Assembly (NCBI GenBank): GCA_002011085.2
Contig: MTMB02000001.1
Location: forward strand, 941,007-1,005,006
DNA from: Candidatus Geothermarchaeum rappei
Lineage (GTDB): Archaea > Thermoproteota > Nitrososphaeria > Geothermarchaeales > JDFR-13
Direction of reading: 5' to 3'
Length of the DNA: 64,000 bases
Under the pieces are notes generated by a model. That model saw nothing but the letters and a program-made list of their open reading frames with translations. It had not been told where the DNA came from and did no database searches. Of the stretch, positions 25,414 through 33,623 are shown one piece after another (the stretch's first letter is position 1; every line of letters begins with the position of its first letter). Made by a program: the position numbers and the translations under genes.

Positions 25414-26802
25414 ATGGTTCATGATGTTGTTATAATTGGAGCGGGTCCAGGTGGATATTTAGCAGCTATACGCATCGCCCAATTTGGTAAGAAAGTCCTT
25501 GTCATTGAGAGAGACCAGGTCGGTGGAGAATGCCTTAATTATGCATGTATACCCTCTAAGACGCTATTGCACCATGCGTCTTTATATATGAAGACCATGG
25601 CCCTCATTAAGAAAAAGATTTTCACGGGAACGGTGGAGATAAATTGGCATAGGCTCCAGAAGACTAGAGAGAGAGTTGTAAAGACATTGACGATGGGTGT
25701 TAAACACCTATTCAGGAATACAGGTGTAGAGATTCTTAAAGCCGAGGCCAAAGAGATTGGTCGAGACCATGTTACTGTAGACGTCGGCGGAGACAATAGG
25801 AGAATAAAGTTTAGAAAACTGATTCTGGCGATGGGAAGCAGCCCTGTTCCACTCCCAAATATTGAATTTGATCATGTAAGGATACTTAATTCGAGAGACG
25901 CCCTTAGATTGATGGAGAAACCTAAGTCTCTATTGATAGTAGGGGGAGGAGCCATTGGACTTGAAATAGGCAGTCTATATAATATGGCTGGAGCCAATGT
26001 CACAATTGTAGAGTTACTAGACCGGATACTCCCATTCACAGATAGAGAGATTAGTGAGAGGCTTGAGGCTGAGATGAGTAAAGCGGGTATAAGGATACTC
26101 ACTTCATCTAAAGTCGTGAACGTAGCTAGAGACGGCGACTGGCTGGAGGTTGAGGTGGAAGGGAAGGAGGGGGTGGAGAGGATTAGAGTGGAGAAGATGG
26201 TTGTGGCCATAGGTAGGAAGCCTAATACAACGGGCCTAGGTCTAGAAAAGATAGGTGTGGAGATGGATAGTAAGGGATTTATTAAGGTGGATGAAAGGCA
26301 GGAGACTACTGTTGAGAATATCTATGCGATTGGAGATGTTACCGGCCCACCTATGCTTGCCCACAAGGCCTATTGGGAGGCTCTAAATGTCTCGGAGAGT
26401 TTATTCGGAGACGGGCCACTGCCTAGTCCAAGGCATTATCCATATGTTATATTCTCCAAACCAGAGGTATTTTCGATTGGAGTTAATGAGGATGAGGTGG
26501 ATGGAGATCGCGTTGTAGTAGGCAGATTCCCATTCAGCGCGTTAGGTAGAGCAATCACGGAGGGATCGAGAACCGGGTTCATAAAAGTCATAATCGATAT
26601 TGAGACCGGGGATGTACTTGGGATACATATCATTGGAGAAAATGCATCCATATATTCATCAATAGCATCTCTAGTGGTGGAGAGAAGACTGGATGCATTG
26701 GAGATAGATCATACAGTATTCCCTCATCCAACGTATGGAGAAGGACTTTGGGAAGCTGTAAGGGATGCGTTTAATAGGTCTCTTCATAAAGGAAGTCAAT
26801 AA
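25414..26802 (+). CDS. lpdA: Dihydrolipoyl dehydrogenase
   Basis: A 462-residue flavoprotein disulfide reductase that reoxidises dihydrolipoamide with NAD. The FAD loop GAGPGGYLAA is near residue 9. The redox disulfide is in GGECLNYACIPSKTLL, with the CxxxxC spacing of the family. The NAD-binding loop GGGAIGLEIG is near residue 175, and the C-terminal HPTYGEGLWEA carries the His-Glu pair. The ATG at 25414 is preferred, though GTG at 25405 overlaps the lipA stop. No E1/E2 subunits of an oxoacid dehydrogenase and no GcvH are present in the window, so its lipoylated partner is elsewhere. Confidence 0.93.
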   Translation: MVHDVVIIGAGPGGYLAAIRIAQFGKKVLVIERDQVGGECLNYACIPSKTLLHHASLYMKTMALIKKKIFTGTVEINWHRLQKTRERVVKTLTMGVKHLFRNTGVEILKAEAKEIGRDHVTVDVGGDNRRIKFRKLILAMGSSPVPLPNIEFDHVRILNSRDALRLMEKPKSLLIVGGGAIGLEIGSLYNMAGANVTIVELLDRILPFTDREISERLEAEMSKAGIRILTSSKVVNVARDGDWLEVEVEGKEGVERIRVEKMVVAIGRKPNTTGLGLEKIGVEMDSKGFIKVDERQETTVENIYAIGDVTGPPMLAHKAYWEALNVSESLFGDGPLPSPRHYPYVIFSKPEVFSIGVNEDEVDGDRVVVGRFPFSALGRAITEGSRTGFIKVIIDIETGDVLGIHIIGENASIYSSIASLVVERRLDALEIDHTVFPHPTYGEGLWEAVRDAFNRSLHKGSQ

Positions 26803-27448
26803 CCTCTTTCCTATACATGTATTCAAGTCTATAATCCGTCTGAAAACCCCTTGAAATGCTCCTAACCATCTTTTTAAAAACCTCTTCAAAATCCACGGTA
26901 TATCCGAGTTCCTTCTCTAGACTAGTGATCTCCATCGGATCCATACCACAGGGTCTGATGTACTGGAATAGCTTGAGGTCGTTTGATATGTTGAAGGCCA
27001 ATCCATGGTATGTGGTCCAATGGTCAACCGCTATTCCTATAGACGCGATTTTCTTCTCCTTAACCCATACACCCGCAGTTCCTTTTTTCCAGTATCCTTC
27101 CAATCCATATTCCCCTAGAACCTCTATAACAGCCTCCTCAAGTATACGTATATAGTCGGGAATACTAAAGCCCCTTTCATCCAGCTTAATCACGGGATAT
27201 ATTACTAGTTGACCTGGAGAATGTAGTGTGACGTCTCCACCTCTCTTCACATAAAATATGGGGATGTCTATGTATGAAGTCAGGATATTGGATAAACTAC
27301 CGTCTTTACCAAGAGTTATAACAGGCTCATGCTCTAGGAAATATATGTGGTCACCGATACTCCCACGTATCCGCATACGTAATGTCTTCTTCATCATTAT
27401 AAGGACGTAGTGGTACTCGATTGGGCCAAGTATCCGTATATACATCAT
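26771..27448 (-). CDS. lipB: Lipoyl(octanoyl) transferase
   Basis: A 225-residue LipB-type protein that would move octanoyl groups from acyl carrier protein or CoA to lipoyl domains. The family motifs are RGGDVTLHSPGQLVIYP (about 69-85), KKIASIGIAV with the catalytic Lys133, and the catalytic Cys167 in RPCGMD, followed by ITSLEKELG. The gene is convergent with lpdA, and the two coding ends overlap by 32 bases. LipB is less common in archaea than LplA-type ligases. It likely works with lipA next door. Confidence 0.88.
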   Translation of the reverse strand: MMYIRILGPIEYHYVLIMMKKTLRMRIRGSIGDHIYFLEHEPVITLGKDGSLSNILTSYIDIPIFYVKRGGDVTLHSPGQLVIYPVIKLDERGFSIPDYIRILEEAVIEVLGEYGLEGYWKKGTAGVWVKEKKIASIGIAVDHWTTYHGLAFNISNDLKLFQYIRPCGMDPMEITSLEKELGYTVDFEEVFKKMVRSISRGFQTDYRLEYMYRKEVIDFLYEETY

Positions 27449-27664
27449 TCTCTACATCTCTCCGATGAAAAATATTACTCTAAAAACCTTTTTAATCTAA
27501 TGTTCCACGGGAATAATATACAAGAGTTTTCCTACGCTAGTGAATAAATTAAATGGATAAGAATGAAGTTTGGAAATTCATTTTATACTAGAATATTATT
27601 TTAATTATTTATGATTGAATTGAACATTATATATTTAAACTATTCTATATTTAGGTGATATTCC

Positions 27665-29008
27665 ATGAGAGACTGGGTAGTGGATAAAGTTGTGGAGCAT
27701 TTGTTTGGCACATGGAGACATCAGAAGGATTGGAAGTCGCCGTTGCATATTACACATGGTGAGGGGGCCTATCTATATTCCAAGGACGGGGGCAAATACC
27801 TCGATTTCTCCTCCCAATTGGTATGTGTAAACCTTGGATATGGTAATAAGAGGATAATAGAGGCGATTAAGGAGCAATTGGAGAAACTACCGTATTTGGG
27901 ACCTGGATATGCCACTGAGATTAGGGCTGAGGCAGCTGAAGAACTATCTAAGATACTTCCTTCTAAGCTGACTAAATATGTTTTCTCAAGTAGTGGAAGC
28001 GAGGCTAATGAAGACGCTATGAAGATAGCGAGATCCTATAAATTCCCTTCTTACAAGATCGTCTCTAGATACTGGTCGTATCATGGTAATACAGCTGGTG
28101 CATTATCGATAACTGGAGATCCACGTAGAATGGCTGTGGAGTATCATACGAATGTTAGGGGCACTGTATTCGCTCCAGATCCATATTGCTACAGATGCCC
28201 GTTTGGAGAAGTGGGTCCTGATTCATGTGGATTGAAATGTATTGAATACCTCGAGTATATCCTTGAGAATGAGGGGAATGTAGCTGCTATTTTTATGGAG
28301 ACAGTTACTGGAACAAATGGTATAATAGTTCCTCCAAAAGAGTATTATCGTCGTCTACGTAAGATAGCTGATGACTATAATGTCCTGCTTATATTTGATG
28401 AAGTAATGTCTGGATGGGGTAGGACAGGTAGATGGTTTGCGTTTGAACATTGGGATATAGCCCCCGATATTATGACTACGGCTAAAGGAGCGACATCAAG
28501 TTATATACCACTAGGAATAACCGCTGTTGACAGGAATATCGATAAACATTTTGAAGACCATTTCCTCGCAATAGGCCATACTTTCGCATACCATACTGTG
28601 TCTATGGCGGCTTTAAAGGCTGCTATAGAGGAGTATAGAGAGAATAAGGTTATTGAGAACGCTGCTAAAGTAGGGGAATACCTTGGTAAGAGACTTGAGG
28701 AGCTTAAGGAGAGGCATAGGTCTATTGGCGATGTAAGAGGACTCGGGCTCTTCTGGGCGGTTGAGATAGTCAAGAATAGAGAGACTAAGAAGAGGTTCAA
28801 TACTAGGGAAGATAAGCTGGCGGGGAAGACGTTGATGACCAGCAGGATCGCGGCTGAGATGAGGAAGAGAGGGGTATTAATGTCATTAAACTGGCTGTCT
28901 CACTTTGTAATCGCACCACCCCTAATCGTGACTGAAGAAGATATAGACTATGGGATAGATGCATTGGACGAGGCTCTTAAGATAGCGGATGCTGAGGTAG
29001 AGGATTAA
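27665..29008 (+). CDS. Class III aminotransferase (PLP)
   Basis: A 447-residue class III aminotransferase. The PLP pocket is visible: SSSGSEAN near 108-115, the cofactor aspartate in FDEVMSGWGRTG (Asp245) and the Schiff-base Lys274 in TTAKGATSS. An internal cysteine set, C175-x2-C178, C188 and C192, recalls taurine- or beta-alanine:pyruvate aminotransferase relatives. The amino donor is not determined by sequence. It is preceded by an AT-rich spacer with TATA-like elements (about 27630-27655) and GGTG before the ATG, so it has its own promoter. Confidence 0.85.
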   Translation: MRDWVVDKVVEHLFGTWRHQKDWKSPLHITHGEGAYLYSKDGGKYLDFSSQLVCVNLGYGNKRIIEAIKEQLEKLPYLGPGYATEIRAEAAEELSKILPSKLTKYVFSSSGSEANEDAMKIARSYKFPSYKIVSRYWSYHGNTAGALSITGDPRRMAVEYHTNVRGTVFAPDPYCYRCPFGEVGPDSCGLKCIEYLEYILENEGNVAAIFMETVTGTNGIIVPPKEYYRRLRKIADDYNVLLIFDEVMSGWGRTGRWFAFEHWDIAPDIMTTAKGATSSYIPLGITAVDRNIDKHFEDHFLAIGHTFAYHTVSMAALKAAIEEYRENKVIENAAKVGEYLGKRLEELKERHRSIGDVRGLGLFWAVEIVKNRETKKRFNTREDKLAGKTLMTSRIAAEMRKRGVLMSLNWLSHFVIAPPLIVTEEDIDYGIDALDEALKIADAEVED

Positions 29009-29016
29009 AACCTCTT

Positions 29017-29388
29017 CTAATCCCCTTTCTCCACCACTTCAGTAGACCCATCCACGTCTAGGGGAATTATACAAATGAACTCGACATCTTCATCGGACTC
29101 ATTCTTATACCAATGCACTTCTCCCGGGGGAATGTATATTACTGAACCAGGTTCAACCTCATATTCCCTCTCCCCCGCACCTACCTTATACCTTCCCTTA
29201 ACCACGTATTGTATGTGATAAAGTTCTTTATGCTTGTGAGGAGGTATACTTCCACCTGCTCTAATTATAAACCTCCTTACACCTATCTTCTCTTCACCAT
29301 CCACAGGGGAGATCAGCCACTGTATATCTGTATCCCTCGCCACATCCATAGGGTCGATAGGAATATCCTTAATATGTTTAATTATCAT
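29017..29388 (-). CDS. Small cupin-domain protein
   Basis: A 123-residue single-cupin protein. The double-stranded beta-helix signature runs from GGSIPPHKHKELYHIQYVV, with histidine ligands, to GSVIYIPPGEVHWYKN. The ATG at 29388 is preferred because TGAGGTG precedes it; the longer frame adds 13 residues with no function apparent. Such cupins may bind sugars, act as dioxygenases or isomerases, or sense ligands; no substrate is evident. It is convergent with the aminotransferase gene, with only 8 bases between stops. Confidence 0.75.
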   Translation of the reverse strand: MIIKHIKDIPIDPMDVARDTDIQWLISPVDGEEKIGVRRFIIRAGGSIPPHKHKELYHIQYVVKGRYKVGAGEREYEVEPGSVIYIPPGEVHWYKNESDEDVEFICIIPLDVDGSTEVVEKGD

Positions 29389-29495
29389 ATCTAAACACCT
29401 CAGGCCTCTCCGTGGGGATAACTCCAAAATTAAAAATTAGATTAGCCCACTATAATTATAAGGCCTTATGAGGAAGATGTCATAGGGTGAGGAGC

Positions 29496-30281
29496 ATGGA
29501 TTATATACCTATCCTGAGGGAGATAAGTGAGGAAATGTACCAGGCAATATGGGATACATATGAGAGATTTGAAGGAAAGATTCCTCCGAGAGAGTTGGGG
29601 CATAAAGTGGATTTAGCCTCAGCATATGCAGCCAAGGACTATCTTAATAGAGAACATCTGCGGCTTATGGTTATTGCCGAAGAAGGATTTGAAGATTATA
29701 ATGGAAATGAAAAACCTATACTAGTCTTGGATCCGATAGACGGGACAAGCAACTTTTCTAGGGGGATACCCTTTAGCTCGATTTCACTTGCATTAGCTGA
29801 AGAGGATTCTTTATCACATGTTTTCGCTGGTCTCGTGAGAGACTTGTTTAGGGATGAGATATATTGGGGCATAAAGGGAGGGGGTGCGTATCTAAATAAT
29901 AGTAAAATACGTGTAAAACCAACTAGAAACACGGTGGATGCACATTTCTCTGTAAATATAAACAGGGCATTTCCAGGAAAGTATATTGGATTGAACATCC
30001 TACCCTATATTCCCTACGCCAGGCATTTTGGATCCGCTGCTTTAGAAGGATGCTACGTCGCATCAGGCAAGATAGATGCCTATATAGATGTTAGGGGAGC
30101 CTTGAGGGTCTTCGATATAGCCGCTGCATACCTTATTACAAAAGAAGCTGGGGGGAAGGTGCATGTCCTACAGGAGGGGTCTAAAGATGTTATATTAACG
30201 AAAATTGGGGGTATAGCAGTGATATTCACAGCGACAAGCCATCTACTAGAGAGAATAAGCGATTTATTGGGCTATCCCTAG
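29496..30281 (+). CDS. Inositol monophosphatase / fructose-bisphosphatase family phosphatase
   Basis: A 261-residue lithium-sensitive-phosphatase-fold protein. Metal ligands are in IAEEG (about 60-64) and in LDPIDGTSNF (about 78-87). The C-terminal motif RVFDIAAAYLITKEAGG is present, with Asp in the place that binds the third metal. Archaeal members often hydrolyse both inositol phosphate and fructose 1,6-bisphosphate. The ATG at 29496 is preferred because GGTGAGG stands just upstream. Its end overlaps the convergent nuclease gene by four bases. Confidence 0.85.
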   Translation: MDYIPILREISEEMYQAIWDTYERFEGKIPPRELGHKVDLASAYAAKDYLNREHLRLMVIAEEGFEDYNGNEKPILVLDPIDGTSNFSRGIPFSSISLALAEEDSLSHVFAGLVRDLFRDEIYWGIKGGGAYLNNSKIRVKPTRNTVDAHFSVNINRAFPGKYIGLNILPYIPYARHFGSAALEGCYVASGKIDAYIDVRGALRVFDIAAAYLITKEAGGKVHVLQEGSKDVILTKIGGIAVIFTATSHLLERISDLLGYP

Positions 30282-30733
30282 AACTCTTCCTCATCCCATT
30301 CATCTAGATCATCGTATGATTCTGTCATCCTATCCAGCTCATCTTCACTAAGCATTTGGTCATCTACAAGCTCTTTAGCTACGAAAACCTTTCTATTGGC
30401 TATTAAAGCAAGTAGGATTGCATGGCTTGGTATCATCATAACCCTTTTCTTAGCAATCGTATATGTATCATCCAGGATGATACTCGCGCCATATATGTTG
30501 TAATTAGGATCGAAATAGTCTATAACCACCTCCCTAATGGATTCGTGTAGGACTTTCTCGATATCAGGGAAGTCTATAAGCATATCAATTATCGTGAACC
30601 TAGGGTCATTACGATTAATAATCTCAGGAGCAAATCTCTTCCGGCCTCCACCAGATTTGGCCAGATACTTCCTGATCTCCGCGGCGATATCCAGTGATAT
30701 ACCTCCCATTCTAAATATCCTACCATCTTCCAA
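30278..30733 (-). CDS. Bifunctional nuclease (DUF151) family protein; true start unclear
   Basis: The DUF151 domain, a small predicted DNase/RNase, spans this frame: PEIINRNDPRFTIIDMLID and then RVMMIPSHAILLALIANRKVFVA, matching the SDAIALA region of the family. The annotated start is a TTG at 30733 inside what looks like domain sequence. The same frame stays open upstream to 30835 with plausible protein (LLVEDYSIKFITTGNG then RFLENIVLELY), but contains no ATG, GTG or TTG before an in-frame TGA. A GTG with good GGAAGG at 30839 lies in a different frame. A frameshift, a sequencing error or a rare start codon are the options. The C-terminal tail is strongly acidic. Confidence 0.7.
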   Translation of the reverse strand: MEDGRIFRMGGISLDIAAEIRKYLAKSGGGRKRFAPEIINRNDPRFTIIDMLIDFPDIEKVLHESIREVVIDYFDPNYNIYGASIILDDTYTIAKKRVMMIPSHAILLALIANRKVFVAKELVDDQMLSEDELDRMTESYDDLDEWDEEEF

Positions 30734-30893
30734 GTAAAGCTCAAGGACTATATTCTCAAGGAACCTACCGTTTCCAGTTGTTATGAACTTTATTGAATAG
30801 TCCTCTACAAGTAGTTTATTCTTCGTCGTGCCTACTCACCTTCCAAAAATATAAACTGTGGTGTATAGATATTAAAAAGTAATTTCAGGTATT

Positions 30894-31670
30894 TCACTCA
30901 TCAGCATCCAATAACCTCATCAACTGCTTTAAATACAGGCATTCATCAATGCTTACATTCGCCTCCGTTGAAGTACATTCTCCACATACCTCTATAGGCG
31001 CATCTTTTATATAGACAAAGGGAATCATTTCACGCCCCTCCCCCATATATAGATGGGCAGCTGAAGCAAGTTCATCCAAGATATTCTGGTGGGTAAAGCG
31101 TATCTCATATCCAAATAAATCCTTTGTATACCTATAGTCCCTTATGGGCATTATGCCTGAGGCTCCTAGTGCAAACCCGACGGTACCCTTCCTCAGTGGA
31201 AGCACTCTACTATCAACTAATATGACGCCTATATCTACTCCATATACCTCATACAGCTTATCTCTAATCCACTTCGCTATGAAATCAGGGTCATCAGGCC
31301 ATAGAGCTACATATCCCTCACCCACATTCTTCCTATCAATACCAGCGTTTCCAACCAAGAACCCTTTGGAAACTGTCGCCAGGGCCCCTTCAACGCCTCC
31401 AATTACAATGGCTCCCTGTCTAACTATCAACTCAGCAATCTCGGGACGAACCCCATATTTCTCGGATAGACTAAGGGCCTCTTTGGACGGCTCCACGTCA
31501 CTCAGCTTCACAATATACCCCATTGTAATCGAGACAACCTTAACGGATACGGCGAGTACATCCCCAGTGGATAGATCTATATCATGTTCTTCAAAGGCCT
31601 TGACAATAGCCTCTATAACATCGTCTCCAGGGGATAATACCCTGTTTACCCTCAGCGGGATTATCTTCAT
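30894..31670 (-). CDS. CofE-like (F420-0:glutamate ligase family) protein
   Basis: A 258-residue member of the F420 gamma-glutamyl ligase family. The GNAGIDRKNVGEG motif (about 107-119) and the core VDSRVLPLRKGTVGFALGASG (152-172) are family features; the usual CofE sequence in the second region is DTNGR-type, so this is a divergent subgroup. A cysteine-containing C-terminus (C229-x2-C232, C244) is added. Such proteins occur in archaea with and without F420, so F420 synthesis is not proven by this gene alone. The ATG at 31670 is chosen because the family begins there. It is upstream of the nuclease gene on the same strand. Confidence 0.75.
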   Translation of the reverse strand: MKIIPLRVNRVLSPGDDVIEAIVKAFEEHDIDLSTGDVLAVSVKVVSITMGYIVKLSDVEPSKEALSLSEKYGVRPEIAELIVRQGAIVIGGVEGALATVSKGFLVGNAGIDRKNVGEGYVALWPDDPDFIAKWIRDKLYEVYGVDIGVILVDSRVLPLRKGTVGFALGASGIMPIRDYRYTKDLFGYEIRFTHQNILDELASAAHLYMGEGREMIPFVYIKDAPIEVCGECTSTEANVSIDECLYLKQLMRLLDADE

Positions 31671-31717
31671 ATTTAACACCCGGAAATATAATTTGTTATT
31701 TAACGGGGTCAATCAAG

Positions 31718-32722
31718 ATGAATTATAGTGGCGCTGCTAAATATAAGGGTGCTATTGTAAAATCATTCATAATCGTAACCCTTATACTAATCGCGATAAT
31801 GTTCATCGGCTCGGTAGACCCTAATGAGTTAATAGGTATATGGAAGTATATCCTAATGTCTTTTGCTATAGTCTTGATCCAGCTCATGGTAAAAGGTATT
31901 AGATTCTACTATATCTGTAGGGTTTTTACAGGGGAGAAGATCCCATTATCCAGAGCCCTATTAATGAGAATATCTAGTGAGTTTTTCTCCTTAATAGGAG
32001 TCTCCTATGTCGGTGATGAGGCGTTTAGAATATACCTACTTAATAAGAAGCATGATATTGAGCTTGGAACGGCCTCAGTCATGGGTTATCTAGAGGTTTT
32101 GTCTGAGGTTGTTGTAGCCGTAGGGATAGTTATACTAGGTATTATCTACCTAGTGATAAACAATATTCTAAACATGATTGTCTATGTCCTGATCGCTGCT
32201 ACACTAGCAGTATCTGGATTTCACTTTATACTAGTATATAGGACGAAGGCTGTGAAGAAACTTGTTGATAATATCATAAATAAACTACGGTTTTTAATTG
32301 GCGATGAAAGGGTAGAGAGATATATAATGGAGGCGGATAAGGCATTTCAATCATTTGAGAAAGGGCTTGATATAGGGCTCGGTAAGAAGACAGTGTTTCT
32401 CAACATCCTCCTTTCTACGATAGCCACCGCATTACTAGGGGGAGCCTCATTATGGGTACTCGCCTATCCACTAGGTGTATCAATGGATATATTTGGAGCT
32501 ATTATAGTTCTCCATATGTCGCTGGTATTATCCAGTCTCCCGATAACCATAAGTGGCTCGGGCTTGTTTGAGCTAGTCATATTATTATTTGGAAGAGAGT
32601 TCTCCAATAAGATACCATGGCTTCTACCAATAGCATTTAGAGTATCGTCCTATTATCTTCCCCTAATCCTAACTATAGTATTAGTGTATAAGGTCTTTGG
32701 TGAATATGATATCGCTACCTAA
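31718..32722 (+). CDS. Integral membrane protein, LPG-synthase/flippase (UPF0104) family
   Basis: A 334-residue polytopic membrane protein with about eight hydrophobic segments, matching the lysylphosphatidylglycerol synthase transmembrane family. Characteristic features are the early VKGIRFYYICRVF loop, MRISSEFFSLIGVSYVGDEA, and the late LPITISGSGLFELVILLF. No aminoacyl-transferase domain is attached. In archaea the role is unknown and may be lipid or glycolipid transport. It is divergent from the CofE-like gene with a short shared promoter region, and convergent with the DUF4097-like gene, four bases overlapping. Confidence 0.75.
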   Translation: MNYSGAAKYKGAIVKSFIIVTLILIAIMFIGSVDPNELIGIWKYILMSFAIVLIQLMVKGIRFYYICRVFTGEKIPLSRALLMRISSEFFSLIGVSYVGDEAFRIYLLNKKHDIELGTASVMGYLEVLSEVVVAVGIVILGIIYLVINNILNMIVYVLIAATLAVSGFHFILVYRTKAVKKLVDNIINKLRFLIGDERVERYIMEADKAFQSFEKGLDIGLGKKTVFLNILLSTIATALLGGASLWVLAYPLGVSMDIFGAIIVLHMSLVLSSLPITISGSGLFELVILLFGREFSNKIPWLLPIAFRVSSYYLPLILTIVLVYKVFGEYDIAT

Positions 32723-33480
32723 GCCTCTTCAGGCAGTGACTCGGCCAGAACCTCAATCCTTATATTCCCATTAACTGTATTCAGGATCACGTCGGATCCA
32801 CCTTCTCCAAGCATACCTTGGAGAAAACGCTCCTCACTCGCCTTCATCTTCAGCTTTTCCCTATTATAGACCTTTATCAATCCATTTACACTAGAGGCCT
32901 CTATCAAGGCATTAGAGTTCTCAGTTATCAAAAGCCTTATCTCTCCATTAATATCATCTGCCTTGATCCTAGAATCCTCTACATGCGACTCTATCCTCAC
33001 ATCACCATTGGTAGACGATATATAGAGATTCTTTATCTCTCCTCCCCTGACATAGATATCTCCATTGATGCTCTCAAGCTTCACTTCACCTGCTGAGACG
33101 CCTCCAATCATGATATCCCCGTTTGCCGTATATAGATACATCTTCTTAACTGGGAGACCGTCAACCCTTATATCTCCTATATCCAGTGAGGCTCCGAAGA
33201 GGTCGAGAAGAGTATTAATTGGTATCCGCATCTTCACTTTAATATCGAAGAATCTATGTCCTTCCTTATTCCTAATCGTTATACGTAGAGTACCGTTAAC
33301 CTCCTCATGATCTAGGAGCACATCGGAAACAGCTCCTCCCAAGACCATCCCCGATAGATCCAGATACTCCTCGTCATGAGGCTCCACCACAAGCTCAGCT
33401 AGATCAGCCTTGATGAATATCTCTTTAAACGGTTTCCTAGGGTAGAACTTATGTCTAAACACTCGTGATCGGCTGCTCAT
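32719..33480 (-). CDS. DUF4097-like beta-solenoid protein
   Basis: A 253-residue cytoplasmic protein without signal peptide. Its core is a ladder of short repeats of the type [IVL]-x-[STA]-x-NGD-[IV], seen as TANGDIMIGG, SINGDIYVRG, STNGDVRIES, DINGEIRLL, SVNGLIKV and TVNGNIRIEV, spaced about 18-22 residues. This predicts a right-handed beta-solenoid of the DUF4097/adhesin-like type. Function in archaea is unknown. It is convergent with the membrane protein gene and divergent from nurA. Confidence 0.7.
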   Translation of the reverse strand: MSSRSRVFRHKFYPRKPFKEIFIKADLAELVVEPHDEEYLDLSGMVLGGAVSDVLLDHEEVNGTLRITIRNKEGHRFFDIKVKMRIPINTLLDLFGASLDIGDIRVDGLPVKKMYLYTANGDIMIGGVSAGEVKLESINGDIYVRGGEIKNLYISSTNGDVRIESHVEDSRIKADDINGEIRLLITENSNALIEASSVNGLIKVYNREKLKMKASEERFLQGMLGEGGSDVILNTVNGNIRIEVLAESLPEEA

Positions 33481-33623
33481 CTATGGAATACCTCCACCAC
33501 TAAATTCTATTATTGCAAGACAGATAATAATAAAGGTTAATCACCGGCATGTGTATCGCCAGGGATTACGTGGGAATCTTTATGGGTATATCAACGATAA
33601 TTTAATTATGGAGGTTCAGTACT

